From Pseudomonadota bacterium (lineage in GTDB: Bacteria > Pseudomonadota > Gammaproteobacteria > Burkholderiales > Methylophilaceae): 64,000 nt of DNA. Location: contig JAKQIT010000074.1 of the NCBI GenBank assembly GCA_029556915.1, forward strand, positions 310,001 through 374,000, written 5' to 3'. The position numbers were made by a program, and so were the translations under genes. This document shows, piece by piece, positions 8,849 through 18,169 of this stretch. The notes under the pieces were generated by a model. That model saw only the letters and a program-made list of their open reading frames with translations. It did no database searches and was not told the origin of the DNA. Numbering within the stretch: position 1 is the stretch's first letter; the number at the start of each line of letters is the position of its first letter.

Positions 8849-9150
8849 ACGTGTATTAAACCTTAAATTTGGTTTTGTTACGATAGAATTATGCAGTACG
8901 TCTTCGTGAATGTATAAAAAAGACTTCCATACGGAGATGCTTAAAAATTAAATAGTTCATAGCAAATCTCGCGTTTTTTTGATTTCAACAATACCGACAT
9001 TTGCGCGTAATCAAAAGTTGAAAAGTCCTATTTTATCCACAGCCCATGAAGGCCGAGAGATTTTAATGCCTCTGTAAGCCGCATACAGACTGGCTTACAG
9101 AGGTGCTAAAATGATATAGTGCCAAATTGATTAAAAATTAAGCAGTCATT
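8849..9150. other. Intergenic gap upstream of the permease gene
   Basis: About 300 bp without a gene, between the yigZ stop and the permease start (both minus strand). The distal part holds palindromic repeat copy 2. The rest is AT-rich and presumably contains the permease promoter; no convincing -35/-10 pair could be fixed. Confidence 0.6.
9052..9116. repeat. Palindromic intergenic repeat, copy 2
   Basis: Reverse-orientation copy: GCCGAGAGA flank on the left, then the hairpin core CCTCTGTAAGCC-loop-GGCTTACAGAGG at 9069-9103 with a perfect 12-bp stem, then TGCTAAAATGAT. The loop is GCATACAGACT. Confidence 0.93.
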
Positions 9151-9723
9151 TTACTGCGGATACGCTTTAAAACGATTCAAAAAATTGGCGGTTTCATGCA
9201 CGGGCAGCGACAGCACCAAATCCACCTGTTCGTTAAAATTTTTGCTCACAATACTGCCATTTATTTTGGTTAGTGCGCTGGTCATCATGTCCATTTGTTT
9301 ATAGCTGATGGTGAGTTTGACGGTGTGCATCTCGACAAATTCAGCCATTTTTGCATTATCCAGCGCCATTTTTGCTGTGCCGCCATACGCTCGCACCAAG
9401 CCGCCTGTGCCCAAATTCACACCGCCGTAGTAGCGAATCACTGCCACACACACGTTAATTAAATCGCGCCCTTCTAACAACTTGGCAATCGGCAAACCCG
9501 CGGTGCCAGATGGCTCACCCGCATCAGAAAATCTCGGCACAATGCCTTCAGGAGTTTTAATGCGAAATGCATACGCCAAGTGGTGCGCGCTTGGATGCTG
9601 CGCGGCAAAAGCGCGTAAAGCGGCACCAATTTCGCGCTCATCTTTACACGGCAACGCTGCGGCAATAAAGCGGGATTTGGTGATGGTTTGCTCTGCAAAG
9701 CCAGCTTGAGTGATGATTAACAA
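9151..9723 (-). CDS. yigZ: IMPACT/YigZ family protein
   Basis: The 190-residue protein has the UPF0029 N-terminal domain: 'SRFIAAALPCKDEREIGAAL', 'HPSAHHLAYAFRI', 'RFSDAGEPSGTAGLPIAKLLE', 'VIRYYGGVNLGTGGLVRAYGG'. A short C-terminal domain follows. The family is related to eukaryotic IMPACT, a regulator of GCN2; the bacterial role is not settled. The best start is TTG at 9723, two bases after the fhs stop, with no clear SD, so it is probably translated by coupling to fhs. Confidence 0.9.
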   Translation of the reverse strand: MLIITQAGFAEQTITKSRFIAAALPCKDEREIGAALRAFAAQHPSAHHLAYAFRIKTPEGIVPRFSDAGEPSGTAGLPIAKLLEGRDLINVCVAVIRYYGGVNLGTGGLVRAYGGTAKMALDNAKMAEFVEMHTVKLTISYKQMDMMTSALTKINGSIVSKNFNEQVDLVLSLPVHETANFLNRFKAYPQ

Positions 9724-9725
9724 CG

Positions 9726-11414
9726 CTAATTTAGCCCTGTGATGATACCTGATTTATTTACGCCAATTCGCACGCTCGCAGGTTGTTTAGGCAAGCCCGG
9801 CATGGCCATAATATCGCCACAAATCGCCACAACAAAACCAGCACCGCGCGATAATCTTAACTCACGTACAAACAGGACATGCCCTGTGGGCGCACCACGC
9901 AAAGCAGGGTCGGTAGAGAATGAATACTGCGTTTTAGCGATACACACAGGAAAATGATTATAGTCTTGCGCCAAAGCCGCTAATTTTTCTTTGGCGGTTG
10001 CAGAAAATTCTACTCGGCTTGCGCCATAGATTTTTTGCGCAATTGTTTCAATTTTCTGCGTTATAGGCGCGTTATCAGCATACAAAAACTGTATTGGCTT
10101 GCTTGGCTGTTGCGTGATAGTTAATATTGCCTTTGCCAAATCAAGCGCGCCTGCCCCACCCTGCGCCCAATGTTTGCAAACTATCGCCGTTGTACCTAAC
10201 TTGGCTACTTCACTTTGCAACAGGGATATTTCCGCTTCGGTATCGCTGACAAAATGGTTAATTGCCACTACCACTTGCAAACCAAAATGCTGTTGCAAGT
10301 TTTGAATATGCTTGTTTAAATTGGCTATGCCAAGCTTTAGTGCTACTAAATTTTCACTATTTAAATCAGGCACATCTACGCCACCATGATATTTTAGCGC
10401 GCGCACGGTGGCTACCAGCACCACAGCGGCTGGCTGCAAGCCAGAACTTCTGCATTTAATATCGATGAATTTTTCTGCGCCTAAATCCGCACCAAAGCCA
10501 GCTTCTGTCACCACATAATCGGCCAGTTTTAGCGCAGTTTTGGTGGCTACCACCGAGTTACAACCATGCGCAATATTGGCAAAAGGGCCGCCATGCACAA
10601 AGGCTGCTGTGTGCGCCAGCGTTTGCACCACCGTGGGTAAAAAAGCGTTTTTCAGCAAGGCCGTCATTGCGCCTTCTGCTTGTAAATCACTGGCAAAAAT
10701 TGGTTTTTTTGAGTTGCTTAAACCAATTTGAATATTGCCCAATCTTGTTTGTAAATCTTCCAGTGAGTTTGCCAAACAAAAAATCGCCATCACTTCACTG
10801 GCAACAGTAATATCAAAACCCGTTTGGCGGTCATAGCCCGCTTCATTGCCTTTCATGCTGTTATGTATCGTAATGTTGCGCAAAGCACGATCATTCATAT
10901 CCATACAGCGCCGCCATGAAATGCTGGCAGGGTCGATGTTTAAGGCATTGCCTTGGTAAATATGGTTATCAATCAAGGCCGCGAGCAAATTATTGGCGCT
11001 GGTAATCGCGTGAAAATCACCCGTAAAATGTAGATTAACATCTTCCATCGGCACCACTTGCGCAAAGCCGCCACCCGTTGCGCCGCCTTTCATGCCAAAC
11101 ACTGGGCCAAGTGATGGCTCACGGATGCAAACCACGGCAGTTTTTTCACTGTCAGCCAACTCTAAATTAAGCGCATCCGCCAAGCCAATGGTGGTAGTGG
11201 TTTTACCTTCACCTGCGGGCGTGGGGCTAATGGCGGTGACTAAAATAAGCTTGCCATCGGTAATTTGTTGATTTTTTTCAATAGCTTGCGCACTCAGTTT
11301 AGCGATGTGATGCCCATAAGGGATTAAATCCTCGCTAGTCAGCTTAAAACGCTGCACCACTTTTGCGATGGGTTTTAGCTTGGCCGCTTGCGCGATTTCT
11401 ATGTCGGATTTCAA
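9726..11414 (-). CDS. fhs: Formate-tetrahydrofolate ligase
   Basis: The enzyme makes 10-formyl-THF from formate, THF and ATP in the cytosol, feeding purine synthesis and C1 exchange. In methylotrophs it links formate to the serine and THF pools. The 562 residues have the P-loop TPAGEGKT at 65-72, '[36 protein letters not shown]' and '[15 protein letters not shown]', all strictly conserved in the family. The start appears to be TTG at 11414 with AAGG ten bases upstream; the N-terminus MKSDIEIAQ aligns with other Fhs proteins. It is followed directly by yigZ and preceded by a HerA-like gene on the same strand. Confidence 0.97.
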   Translation of the reverse strand: MKSDIEIAQAAKLKPIAKVVQRFKLTSEDLIPYGHHIAKLSAQAIEKNQQITDGKLILVTAISPTPAGEGKTTTTIGLADALNLELADSEKTAVVCIREPSLGPVFGMKGGATGGGFAQVVPMEDVNLHFTGDFHAITSANNLLAALIDNHIYQGNALNIDPASISWRRCMDMNDRALRNITIHNSMKGNEAGYDRQTGFDITVASEVMAIFCLANSLEDLQTRLGNIQIGLSNSKKPIFASDLQAEGAMTALLKNAFLPTVVQTLAHTAAFVHGGPFANIAHGCNSVVATKTALKLADYVVTEAGFGADLGAEKFIDIKCRSSGLQPAAVVLVATVRALKYHGGVDVPDLNSENLVALKLGIANLNKHIQNLQQHFGLQVVVAINHFVSDTEAEISLLQSEVAKLGTTAIVCKHWAQGGAGALDLAKAILTITQQPSKPIQFLYADNAPITQKIETIAQKIYGASRVEFSATAKEKLAALAQDYNHFPVCIAKTQYSFSTDPALRGAPTGHVLFVRELRLSRGAGFVVAICGDIMAMPGLPKQPASVRIGVNKSGIITGLN

Positions 11415-11426
11415 CGTAAAAAAACC

Positions 11427-12908
11427 TTATTTACGGCCTAAAATACTGCCCAATACGCCGCGAATAATTTTGCGGCCTAGCTCGGAACCAATCGCACGGG
11501 CAGCTGATTTTGTTGCCGCTTCAATCGCGTTATCTGAGCGCTTATTGCGGCCGGTAAAAATATCGCCCCACTGAAAACCTCTATCATCCTCTTCTTTTGC
11601 GTCGGCTTGAATTTGGTCAGCTGCGTTTTTCTCGGCGCGGACTTTTAAAATTTCGTAAGCAGATTCTCTATCAACCGTTTTGTCATACACCCCCAGCACA
11701 ATAGAGGTTTTCATCACTTCCGCGCGTTCCGCATCGGAAATCGCACCAATGCGGCTAGCTGGTGGACAAACAAAAGTACGTTCTACTGGGGTAGGAATGC
11801 CTTTTTCATCGAGAAAAGAAATCAACGCTTCGCCCACGCCAAGCTCGGTAATGGCGGTAGCAACATCCACTTTTGGATTGCTTCTAAAGGTTTCTGCCGC
11901 CACGCTCACCGCTTTTTGGTCGCGCGGGGTAAAAGCGCGCAAAGCATGCTGTACGCGATTGCCTAACTGACCAAGCACTAAGTCGGGAATATCAATCGGG
12001 TTTTGCGTGACAAAATACACGCCTACGCCTTTTGAGCGAATCAGCCGCACTACTTGCTCGATTTTTTGCATCAAGGCTTGCGGTGCATCGGTAAACAGCA
12101 AATGCGCCTCATCAAAGAAAAATACCAGTTTTGGTTTGTCTAAATCCCCTACTTCAGGTAATTTTTCAAATAATTCTGAGAGCAGCCACAGCAAAAATGT
12201 AGCGTAAATACGTGGCGAATTAAACAATTTATCGGAGGCCAAAATGTTCACCACACCACGCCCTTGGCCGTCGGTTTGCATTAAATCATCTAAATTTAAC
12301 GCTGGCTCGCCAAATAATTGGTCTGCGCCTTGGGTTTCCAACTCAAGCAAACTGCGCTGCACCGCACCCACGCTGGCGGCTGAAATATTGCCATATTGCG
12401 TTTGATAATTGGCAGAATTTTCTGCCGCATGCTGCATCATGGCACGTAAATCTTTAAGGTCGAGCAATAGCCAGCCGTTGTCGTCGGCAATCTTAAACAC
12501 CGAGTTCAACACACCGCCTTGCACCTCATTTAAATTGAGCAAGCGCGCCAATAATAACGGGCCCATTTCAGCAATCGTGGTACGCACTGGATGGCCTTTT
12601 AGGCCAAAAACATCCCAAAAAGTGACTGGGCTTTTTTTGTAGCTAAATTCCGTTAAGGCTAATTGCTGAATGCGTGCTTCCACCTTGGGGTTGCCGCCGC
12701 CCGTTTGACTCATACCGGCTAAATCGCCCTTCACATCGGCCATAAATATAGGCACGCCGATATTAGAAAAACCTTCTGCCAGCGTTTGCAAGGTAACTGT
12801 TTTACCTGTACCAGTAGCGCCTGCAATTAAGCCATGACGATTGGCCATTTTGGGTAATAAAAAGTTAGTCGTTTCAGTATTTTTGGCGATTAAAATCGGT
12901 TCGGCCAT
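11427..12908 (-). CDS. HerA/YjgR-like ATPase (DUF853 family)
   Basis: The 493-residue P-loop ATPase has Walker A GATGTGKT at 30-37, '[11 protein letters not shown]', the segment 'FDEAHLLF' (Walker B) and '[29 protein letters not shown]'. These match the DUF853 group of HerA/FtsK-type ATPases represented by E. coli YjgR, whose biological role is not defined. A Gly/Arg-rich C-terminus ([15 protein letters not shown]) is typical. The frame is open to 12983, but the ATG at 12908 ([10 protein letters not shown]) fits the family start, so I used it. It is 12 bp from fhs, so the two are likely co-transcribed. Confidence 0.87.
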   Translation of the reverse strand: MAEPILIAKNTETTNFLLPKMANRHGLIAGATGTGKTVTLQTLAEGFSNIGVPIFMADVKGDLAGMSQTGGGNPKVEARIQQLALTEFSYKKSPVTFWDVFGLKGHPVRTTIAEMGPLLLARLLNLNEVQGGVLNSVFKIADDNGWLLLDLKDLRAMMQHAAENSANYQTQYGNISAASVGAVQRSLLELETQGADQLFGEPALNLDDLMQTDGQGRGVVNILASDKLFNSPRIYATFLLWLLSELFEKLPEVGDLDKPKLVFFFDEAHLLFTDAPQALMQKIEQVVRLIRSKGVGVYFVTQNPIDIPDLVLGQLGNRVQHALRAFTPRDQKAVSVAAETFRSNPKVDVATAITELGVGEALISFLDEKGIPTPVERTFVCPPASRIGAISDAERAEVMKTSIVLGVYDKTVDRESAYEILKVRAEKNAADQIQADAKEEDDRGFQWGDIFTGRNKRSDNAIEAATKSAARAIGSELGRKIIRGVLGSILGRK

Positions 12909-13160
12909 GGGGTGGATTCTCAAAAAATTAACAAAGAATACTATACCGCAAACCCGCCTCAGCGAGCGAAAAACTTCGCGCAACTAGACATGCTTTTTAA
13001 CCGTATTTTTAGCGCAATATCATTTAGCCTATCCGCGAATGGCTTGTGGATGTGCCCTGCAGGCCGATGAAATTTATCAGGGATTTTTTTGACGTTAAAA
13101 TAACCCAAAAAAATTGGGCATCGGCGTATAATTTATGCTCGCCATTTCTAAAGGCCAACC

Positions 13161-13733
13161 ATGAAAAAGACAGCCATTTTCAGCGCAATCATTTTGGGCG
13201 CATGCGCACACCAAGTCCTCGTGGACACCACCGCGTATCTGCAAGATAGCCAAGCCACTGCCAAGCAATTTGTTGAACAATTGGGCGGCACTTTAAAAAA
13301 ACAAATTGAAACTGGCGGCGTGCCTAGTGCTATCCCTGTGTGTAAAGAAATCGCCCCAGCGCTTGCCAAACAGTATTCCACCGAAAGTAAATTGGTCAAA
13401 CGCGTTTCAAACAAAGCGCGTAATGTGAAACTAGGCACACCGGACGCATGGGAGCAAGACGCGCTCACCAAACTCACTGCGCAAATTGCCGCCAACCCGG
13501 CCGGGCAAAGCTTTGAAGTGAGCGAAGTGGTGCGCGAAAATGACGGGCAATATTTCCGCTATGCCAAGGCGATACGCGCACAACCAATGTGCCTGCAATG
13601 CCACGGCCAAGCCCAAGATATTAAGCCAGAAATAAAACAGGCTTTAGACGAACATTACCCCAACGACGTTGCCACCGGCTATAAAGCAGGCGATTTACGC
13701 GGCGCGGTTTCAATAAAACACAAAATAAAATAA
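13161..13733 (+). CDS. Secreted DUF3365 (Tll0287-like) haem protein
   Basis: The 190-residue protein has a signal sequence of roughly 16 residues with a lipobox-like LGAC (residues 12-15), so it may be a periplasmic lipoprotein. DUF3365 features are visible: 'IPVCKEIAPALAKQYS', 'KARNVKLGTPDAWE' and a single c-type haem motif CLQCH at 144-148. By family knowledge it binds haem covalently and may act as a sensor or redox module. The partner is unknown. It is divergent from the HerA-like gene and convergent with the Cpx kinase. Confidence 0.85.
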   Translation: MKKTAIFSAIILGACAHQVLVDTTAYLQDSQATAKQFVEQLGGTLKKQIETGGVPSAIPVCKEIAPALAKQYSTESKLVKRVSNKARNVKLGTPDAWEQDALTKLTAQIAANPAGQSFEVSEVVRENDGQYFRYAKAIRAQPMCLQCHGQAQDIKPEIKQALDEHYPNDVATGYKAGDLRGAVSIKHKIK

Positions 13734-13763
13734 GCTAAATTTTTGTTTTTTTCAGCGATCTCT

Positions 13764-13884
13764 TTTCACCTCCCCGCTAAGCCAATATCCATGCGGCTTA
13801 TCGCATTCGACTTAGTCCTTTAGCACTTAGCGAGAATGGTGATGCCAAGTACTGGTACAGAGGCATAAATTTTTCTCGAAGCTA
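13764..13884. repeat. Palindromic intergenic repeat, copy 3, interrupted
   Basis: Forward-orientation copy. The left half (TTTCACCTCCCCGCTAAGCC...GCGGCTTA) runs to 13800 and the right half (TACAGAGGCATAAA...CTCGAAGCTA) resumes at about 13856. About 55 bp are inserted precisely inside the right hairpin arm. The insert contains CTTAG motifs resembling the element's own arm, so it may be a degenerate nested copy. Confidence 0.75.
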
Positions 13885-13892
13885 TTTTAGGC

Positions 13893-14991
13893 TTAAGAAC
13901 GCGGCAAACGAATGTTAACGCTCAAGCCACCAGCGAGCAGATTTTGTGCAAATATTTGGCCACCGTGTGCTTCAATAATTTGCTTGGTAATCGCTAGCCC
14001 TACACCATAACCATCGGTTTGTTGGGTTTTGCTGCCTCTAAAAAATGGCTCAAAAAATGTGTGCAAGTTCATTTTCTGTCACGCCTAGACCAGCATCGTT
14101 GACGATGATACTTATCAGCTTATTTTCTTGATGGGTGCTAATGGTGATTGTTGATGGGCTGGGGCTAAATTTAAGCGCGTTACGCACAACGTTATCAATG
14201 GCGCGATGCAGTAAATCAGCTTGTCCCAGCAATTGAAGTGGCTTATTATCTGCTTGATGCTGCGAAGAATATTCAATGTGGATGTTTTTTGCATCGCCCT
14301 CGAAACGCGCATCTTCTAACACATGCTTAAGTAGTTCATTTACGTCAACAGTGGTTTTTTCAAGTGTTATCATGCCAGATTCTAAGCGTGAAAGTGTTAG
14401 CAGTTGACCAACCAAATCATCCATACGCTCAGATTCACGCTCAATTCGCGTGAGCGATGATTCAATTTTATCGGGCTGCTGGCGTGCTAAACCCACCGCA
14501 ATTTGTAAGCGCGCTAAAGGTGAGCGTAGTTCGTGTGACACTTGATGCAAAAGCCGTGTTTGGCTTTGTAGCAGTGCACCTAAACGCGTCGCCATCACAT
14601 CAAAATCGTTGCCTAAATCTACCAATTCATCGCGCCGCCCGCCCATGCTCGCGCCAACTCGCACATCTAAATTGCCATTTGCTGCATTATCAAAGGCAAG
14701 CCGTAATTGTTTAATCGGTTTTGAAAAATACCACGCTAAAATGGCCGCAAAAATAAAGCTGGCAATCGCGCCTATTAATATAGGAATAAGTGGGAGCCCA
14801 CGTTTATGTTTAGATGGCGGATGGTGAGACGGTTGCGCTGCCGGCGCCTCAGAAGCTTGCATCTGCACGGCTTGCTCGCGCCGCATTTCATCACGCTCTC
14901 GCTCTATTGAAAACGCAATACTCACACCGATGACCGAAGTTAATTGCGCTAAAAAAAAGAAAATAAAAAATTTCCAATACAAACGGCCCAT
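13893..14991 (-). pseudogene. cpxA: CpxA-like sensor histidine kinase, frameshifted
   Basis: The protein has two TM segments (about 8-26 and 67-88), a HAMP region, the H-box HQVSHELRSPLARLQIA and the N-box RAIDNVVRNALKFS. The frame then stops (TGA, 14050-14052) right after 'ELAHIF'. In the next frame the missing part follows at once (EPFFRGSKTQQTDGYGVGLA..., ending LPRS), carrying the G-box and ending at 13893. The join is a run of six A on the plus strand (14052-14057). Removing one base restores a 365-residue kinase. As written, the ATP lid is lost and the kinase should be inactive. It could be a real mutation, slippage-based switching or a sequencing error. Gene order and Cpx boxes support the CpxA call. 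Confidence 0.85.
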
Positions 14992-15018
14992 GTGCTGTCC
15001 TTAATTTACGCGCATCGC

Positions 15019-15726
15019 TTAGTGCTTGATGAGTTGATAACCAGAGCGAAAAACGGTTTGTATGCAATGCCGCCCATCAGGTAGCAAGCCTAATTTATGC
15101 CGAATGCTGCTAAGGTGCACATCAATGCTGCGGTCAAATCTGGCGAGTGGGCGTCCAAGCGCTTGGATAGATAACTCTTGTTTTGTAACCACTTGCCCGG
15201 CATTTTTAGCTAAAATTTCAAGCAGGCTGTACTCAGTGCTAGTGAGCACCACTGGCGTATCGGCCCAAGTCACGCGTCGTTCTGCAGGCCACATACTAAG
15301 TGCACCGATACGCATTATTTCACCGTGCATATTGGGCGCTTCTGACGGCTTAACGCGCCGTAATATCGCCCGAATGCGTGCCACAATTTCACGCGGGCTG
15401 CTCGGTTTTGGCACATAATCATCTGCACCCAGTTCAAGTCCAATAATACGGTCGGTATTATCGCCTTTGGCAGTCAACATGATGACAGGCAAATTGCTGT
15501 GCTGGCGAATCACCTTGAGTGTTTCAATACCGTTTAATTTAGGCATCATCACATCTAGCACTACAATATCCACCGCATGTTGCGTGAGCATTTGCGCCCC
15601 TGCCATGCCATCGTGCGCGGTCAGCACAGCAAAGTTTTCTTGCTCGATATACTCTTTGAGCATTTCGACCAGTACAACATCATCGTCAATCAGCAATACC
15701 GTTTGCATTTTTGGTGTTTCATTCAT
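15019..15726 (-). CDS. cpxR: CpxR-like OmpR-family response regulator
   Basis: The receiver domain has the acidic pair in 'LLIDDD', the phospho-acceptor Asp in 'VVLDVMMPKLNG' and the conserved Lys in 'DDYVPKPSSPRE'. A winged-helix DNA-binding domain follows ('LTSTEYSLLEILAKNAGQVVTKQELS...RSIDVHLSSIRHKLG'). The 'LGADDYVPKP' and 'RARAIxRR'-type linker most resemble CpxR. Possible starts are TTG 15750, ATG 15726 and ATG 15708; the last fits the family N-terminus best, and none has a strong SD. The kinase gene follows 27 bp downstream, and cpxP is divergent. Confidence 0.88.
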   Translation of the reverse strand: MNETPKMQTVLLIDDDVVLVEMLKEYIEQENFAVLTAHDGMAGAQMLTQHAVDIVVLDVMMPKLNGIETLKVIRQHSNLPVIMLTAKGDNTDRIIGLELGADDYVPKPSSPREIVARIRAILRRVKPSEAPNMHGEIMRIGALSMWPAERRVTWADTPVVLTSTEYSLLEILAKNAGQVVTKQELSIQALGRPLARFDRSIDVHLSSIRHKLGLLPDGRHCIQTVFRSGYQLIKH

Positions 15727-15796
15727 CCATTTAAGGCCATTTGCCAGCAAAATTATTGAGTAGCATCATAACCAGCATGATTAAAAGTCACAATGC

Positions 15797-15823
15797 TTTA
15801 CATCAGCCTTTACGCAGATTTAC
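15797..15823 (-). promoter_or_regulatory. CpxR-type operator between cpxR and cpxP
   Basis: Three TTTAC units (15797-15801, 15809-15813, 15819-15823) occur as direct repeats. Read on the minus strand, the last two form GTAAA-TCTGC-GTAAA, exactly the GTAAA-N5-GTAAA CpxR consensus known from enteric bacteria. The third unit is at N7 spacing. Two further TTAAC-like motifs follow downstream (15830-15845). The position in the divergent cpxR/cpxP gap fits autoregulation plus control of cpxP. Confidence 0.8.
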
Positions 15824-15948
15824 ATATGCTTAACGCCGTTTAACATTGCATCAATGCACAATGGCATCGTCTTAAAACAGCGTTGAAATTGAGGCAAGTT
15901 CGCCAACACCCTGCTTTAAGCTTTTTTTAATATGACAAAGGATTTATC

Positions 15949-16500
15949 ATGAACAAACCATTAAAAAGCACCCTAATTGCAGCATTTTTAGCTATTACCC
16001 TGCCTGCCGCCAATATAGCATTAGCCGAACATGGCGATAACAAAGGCGCACGCTGTGAAAAAGGCCAATCCCACTTTGGCAAACATCAAGGCAGACATGA
16101 TGGCGCGCCCTATTTACATGGGCTAGATTTAAGTAGTGCCCAAGAAGACCAATTATTTGCTTTAAATCACGCACAAGCGCCTATTTTGCGAGAGCATCAC
16201 AAACAGCACCAACAATTACGAGAAGATATGCGTGCAACAGCGCAAGCGGATAAATTTGATGAAAGCAAAGCGCAACAATTGGCTGACAAAGCGGCTAAAT
16301 TAGAGAAAGAAAAAGTGCTGGCATTTGCCCGCCATGAAGCCAAAGTGTTTGCCTTACTCACCCCGGAGCAACGCAAAAAAGCGCGCGAATTTAAAATGGA
16401 ACAGCGTGGTTTTGGTCATCATGAAGGCCGCGACGATGACAATAATCGCCCAGCTAAATTCAAACGTCATCACCGCCATGCTGAGTCACGCAACATTTAA
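15949..16500 (+). CDS. cpxP: CpxP/Spy-family periplasmic chaperone-like protein
   Basis: The 183-residue secreted protein has a signal peptide to about residue 26 (ALA-EHGD). Two LTxxQ-type motifs, LSSAQ (61-65) and LTPEQ (137-141), flank a long helical region rich in His, Gln and Lys. This is the Spy/CpxP cradle. In Cpx systems CpxP binds the sensor kinase and delivers misfolded proteins to degradation. The His/Glu/Asp-rich tail (HHEGRDDDNN..KRHHRH) may bind metal, which is inference. An AAAGGA SD precedes the ATG, CpxR boxes lie upstream and a terminator follows. Confidence 0.88.
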   Translation: MNKPLKSTLIAAFLAITLPAANIALAEHGDNKGARCEKGQSHFGKHQGRHDGAPYLHGLDLSSAQEDQLFALNHAQAPILREHHKQHQQLREDMRATAQADKFDESKAQQLADKAAKLEKEKVLAFARHEAKVFALLTPEQRKKAREFKMEQRGFGHHEGRDDDNNRPAKFKRHHRHAESRNI

Positions 16501-16537
16501 AATTTAGCAAGCATCAAAAACACCCCTAAAACCCTAA

Positions 16538-16578
16538 AGCGCCAGTTGATTAAACGCCAACTTGGCGCTCTTTTTTTG
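16538..16578 (+). terminator. Rho-independent terminator of cpxP
   Basis: The long stem AGCGCCA-GTTG/CAAC-TTGGCGCT has an eight-base loop and ends in CTTTTTTT. It is located 38 bp after the cpxP stop. Confidence 0.88.
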
Positions 16579-16633
16579 CAAGTAAAAAAACAGATTTTTT
16601 CAACATGATTTTAATGCGCTTTTTTACACAAAT

Positions 16634-16699
16634 CATTTCACCTCCCCGCAAAGCCAGTATCCATGCGGCTTACAGAGGAATAAAAATCTCTCGGGGCTA
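16634..16699. repeat. Palindromic intergenic repeat, copy 4
   Basis: Forward-orientation copy between convergent cpxP and tesA: TTTCACC, then CCCCGCAAAGCC-loop-GGCTTACAGAGG (left outer arm diverged), AATAAAAA, and TCTCGGGGCT. The loop is AGTATCCATGC. Confidence 0.9.
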
Positions 16700-16754
16700 A
16701 CAATGCGTAAAAAAACAGTTTTTTTAAGTGATAAAGCCTTGGCTATTGCGCCGT

Positions 16755-17441
16755 TTATTTTTGCTGCGTTTGCAATAAACCTTTTAGCTGCAACCAGACA
16801 TTATTTAATAATTGTGGCTGCGCAATTGCCAGCGGATGCAAGCCATCATTTTGAATTAAACTTGGTTTGCCAGCCACGCCTTCTAGCAAAAACGGCACGC
16901 GTTTGATGCTGTGCTGTTTGGCGAGAACTGCGTAAGTTTCACTAAAATCTTGGGTGTACTTTTTGCCATAATTAGGTGGAATTTTCATTCCGAGTAACAA
17001 AATTTTGCTGTTAGCGGCTTTGGCTTGCGCAATCATGGTGCCTAAATTGCTGCGCATTTCACTGATTGGCAAGCCGCGTAAACCGTCGTTGGCGCCAAGC
17101 TCTAGGATGACAATATCAGGTTTGTGGGTTGTGAGCATTTGGTTAAAACGCGCTAATCCACCGCTGGTGGTTTCGCCGCTAATGCTGGCGTTGATAATGC
17201 TGTAAGGCAGTTTTTGCTGCGCAATGCGCGCTTGTAATAAGGCCACCCAGCTTTGGTTTTGCTGCATGCCGTAGCCAGACGATAAGCTATCGCCAAATAC
17301 TACAATGGTTTGCGTATTAAGTTTTATTAGCTTGGCAGATGCAGGTAATGCAACCAAAGCCGTTACAATAGCACTAAGCATCACAAAGCCATTTAAAACA
17401 CGATTGTTAAAAGCCTTAAAATTGATAAAAAGAGAATGCAT
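16755..17441 (-). CDS. tesA: TesA-like GDSL esterase/lysophospholipase
   Basis: From ATG 17441 the protein is 228 residues, with a signal peptide to about 36 (LVALPASA). SGNH/GDSL blocks follow: I 'VVFGDSLSSGYG' (catalytic Ser 52), II 'SISGETTSGG', III 'LELGANDGLRG', and V 'QNDGLHPLAIAQP' with the catalytic Asp-His. TesA is a periplasmic thioesterase/protease I/lysophospholipase; the true substrate here is not shown. The frame is open to 17492, but that stretch overlaps the divergent ATPase gene, so I used 17441. A tesA/ybbA-ybbP divergent pair also occurs in enteric bacteria. Confidence 0.92.
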   Translation of the reverse strand: MHSLFINFKAFNNRVLNGFVMLSAIVTALVALPASAKLIKLNTQTIVVFGDSLSSGYGMQQNQSWVALLQARIAQQKLPYSIINASISGETTSGGLARFNQMLTTHKPDIVILELGANDGLRGLPISEMRSNLGTMIAQAKAANSKILLLGMKIPPNYGKKYTQDFSETYAVLAKQHSIKRVPFLLEGVAGKPSLIQNDGLHPLAIAQPQLLNNVWLQLKGLLQTQQK

Positions 17442-17443
17442 GC

Positions 17444-18169
17444 ATGTTACTTTCTGAAGTGAGTGATTTAAAGCGTCAAACCAGTTCATCAACGCAAAAC
17501 AATGCTATTTTAGCGACAAACTTAGTTAAACGTGTGGGCGAAGCTGAACACACGATTGAAATTTTACGCAATTTGAACTTAGCCGTAGCCCAAGGTGAGA
17601 GCGTTGCAATTGTCGGAAGTTCAGGCTCAGGAAAATCCACCTTACTGGGTTTATTAGCAGGGCTGGACAACCCCACCAGCGGCAGCGTGACAGTAGAAGA
17701 TGCACCATTTAGTGCGCTAGATGAAGATGCGCGCGCGGCCATACGTGGCAAACGCATGGGCTTTGTGTTTCAGTCTTTTCAATTGCTCGGCACCATGACA
17801 GCGCTTGAAAACGTGACGCTGCCCTTACAATTAGCTAACCGCACAGATGCTAAAACCATAGCAATCGCCACGTTAGAAAAAGTAGGTCTGGGTGAACGGC
17901 TACAGCATTATCCCAAGCAACTCTCTGGCGGTGAGCAGCAACGCGTTGCCATAGCACGCGCTTTTGCGCCGCAACCGGCCATTTTATTTGCTGACGAACC
18001 GACGGGCAACCTTGATATGCAAACGGGTGAGCGCATTATTGAGCTGTTATTTAGCCTCAACCATGCTTCAAAAAGCACACTGATTTTAGTGACGCACGAT
18101 GAAAAATTAGCACAACGTTGTGGGCGTGTGTTAGTGCTCAGCCAAGGTAAGCTTACGGGGCCAACTTAA
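17444..18169 (+). CDS. ybbA: YbbA-like ABC transporter ATPase
   Basis: The 241-residue protein has Walker A GSSGSGKST (58-66), the Q-loop 'FVFQSFQLLGTMTALENV', signature 'LSGGEQQRVAIARAF', Walker B 'ILFADEPTGNLD' and the H-loop 'LVTHD'. This is the LolD/MacB-type ATPase class. It pairs with the FtsX-like permease starting at the next base. Its ATG lies three bases from the divergent tesA ATG, so both genes must be read from promoters inside the other's 5' region. Confidence 0.93.
   Translation: MLLSEVSDLKRQTSSSTQNNAILATNLVKRVGEAEHTIEILRNLNLAVAQGESVAIVGSSGSGKSTLLGLLAGLDNPTSGSVTVEDAPFSALDEDARAAIRGKRMGFVFQSFQLLGTMTALENVTLPLQLANRTDAKTIAIATLEKVGLGERLQHYPKQLSGGEQQRVAIARAFAPQPAILFADEPTGNLDMQTGERIIELLFSLNHASKSTLILVTHDEKLAQRCGRVLVLSQGKLTGPT

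Noticed and set aside
13021-13080. Possible further copy of the palindromic repeat upstream of the DUF3365 gene
   Set aside because: Only short GGATG and GCAGGCC fragments resemble the element; arms and flanks are missing.
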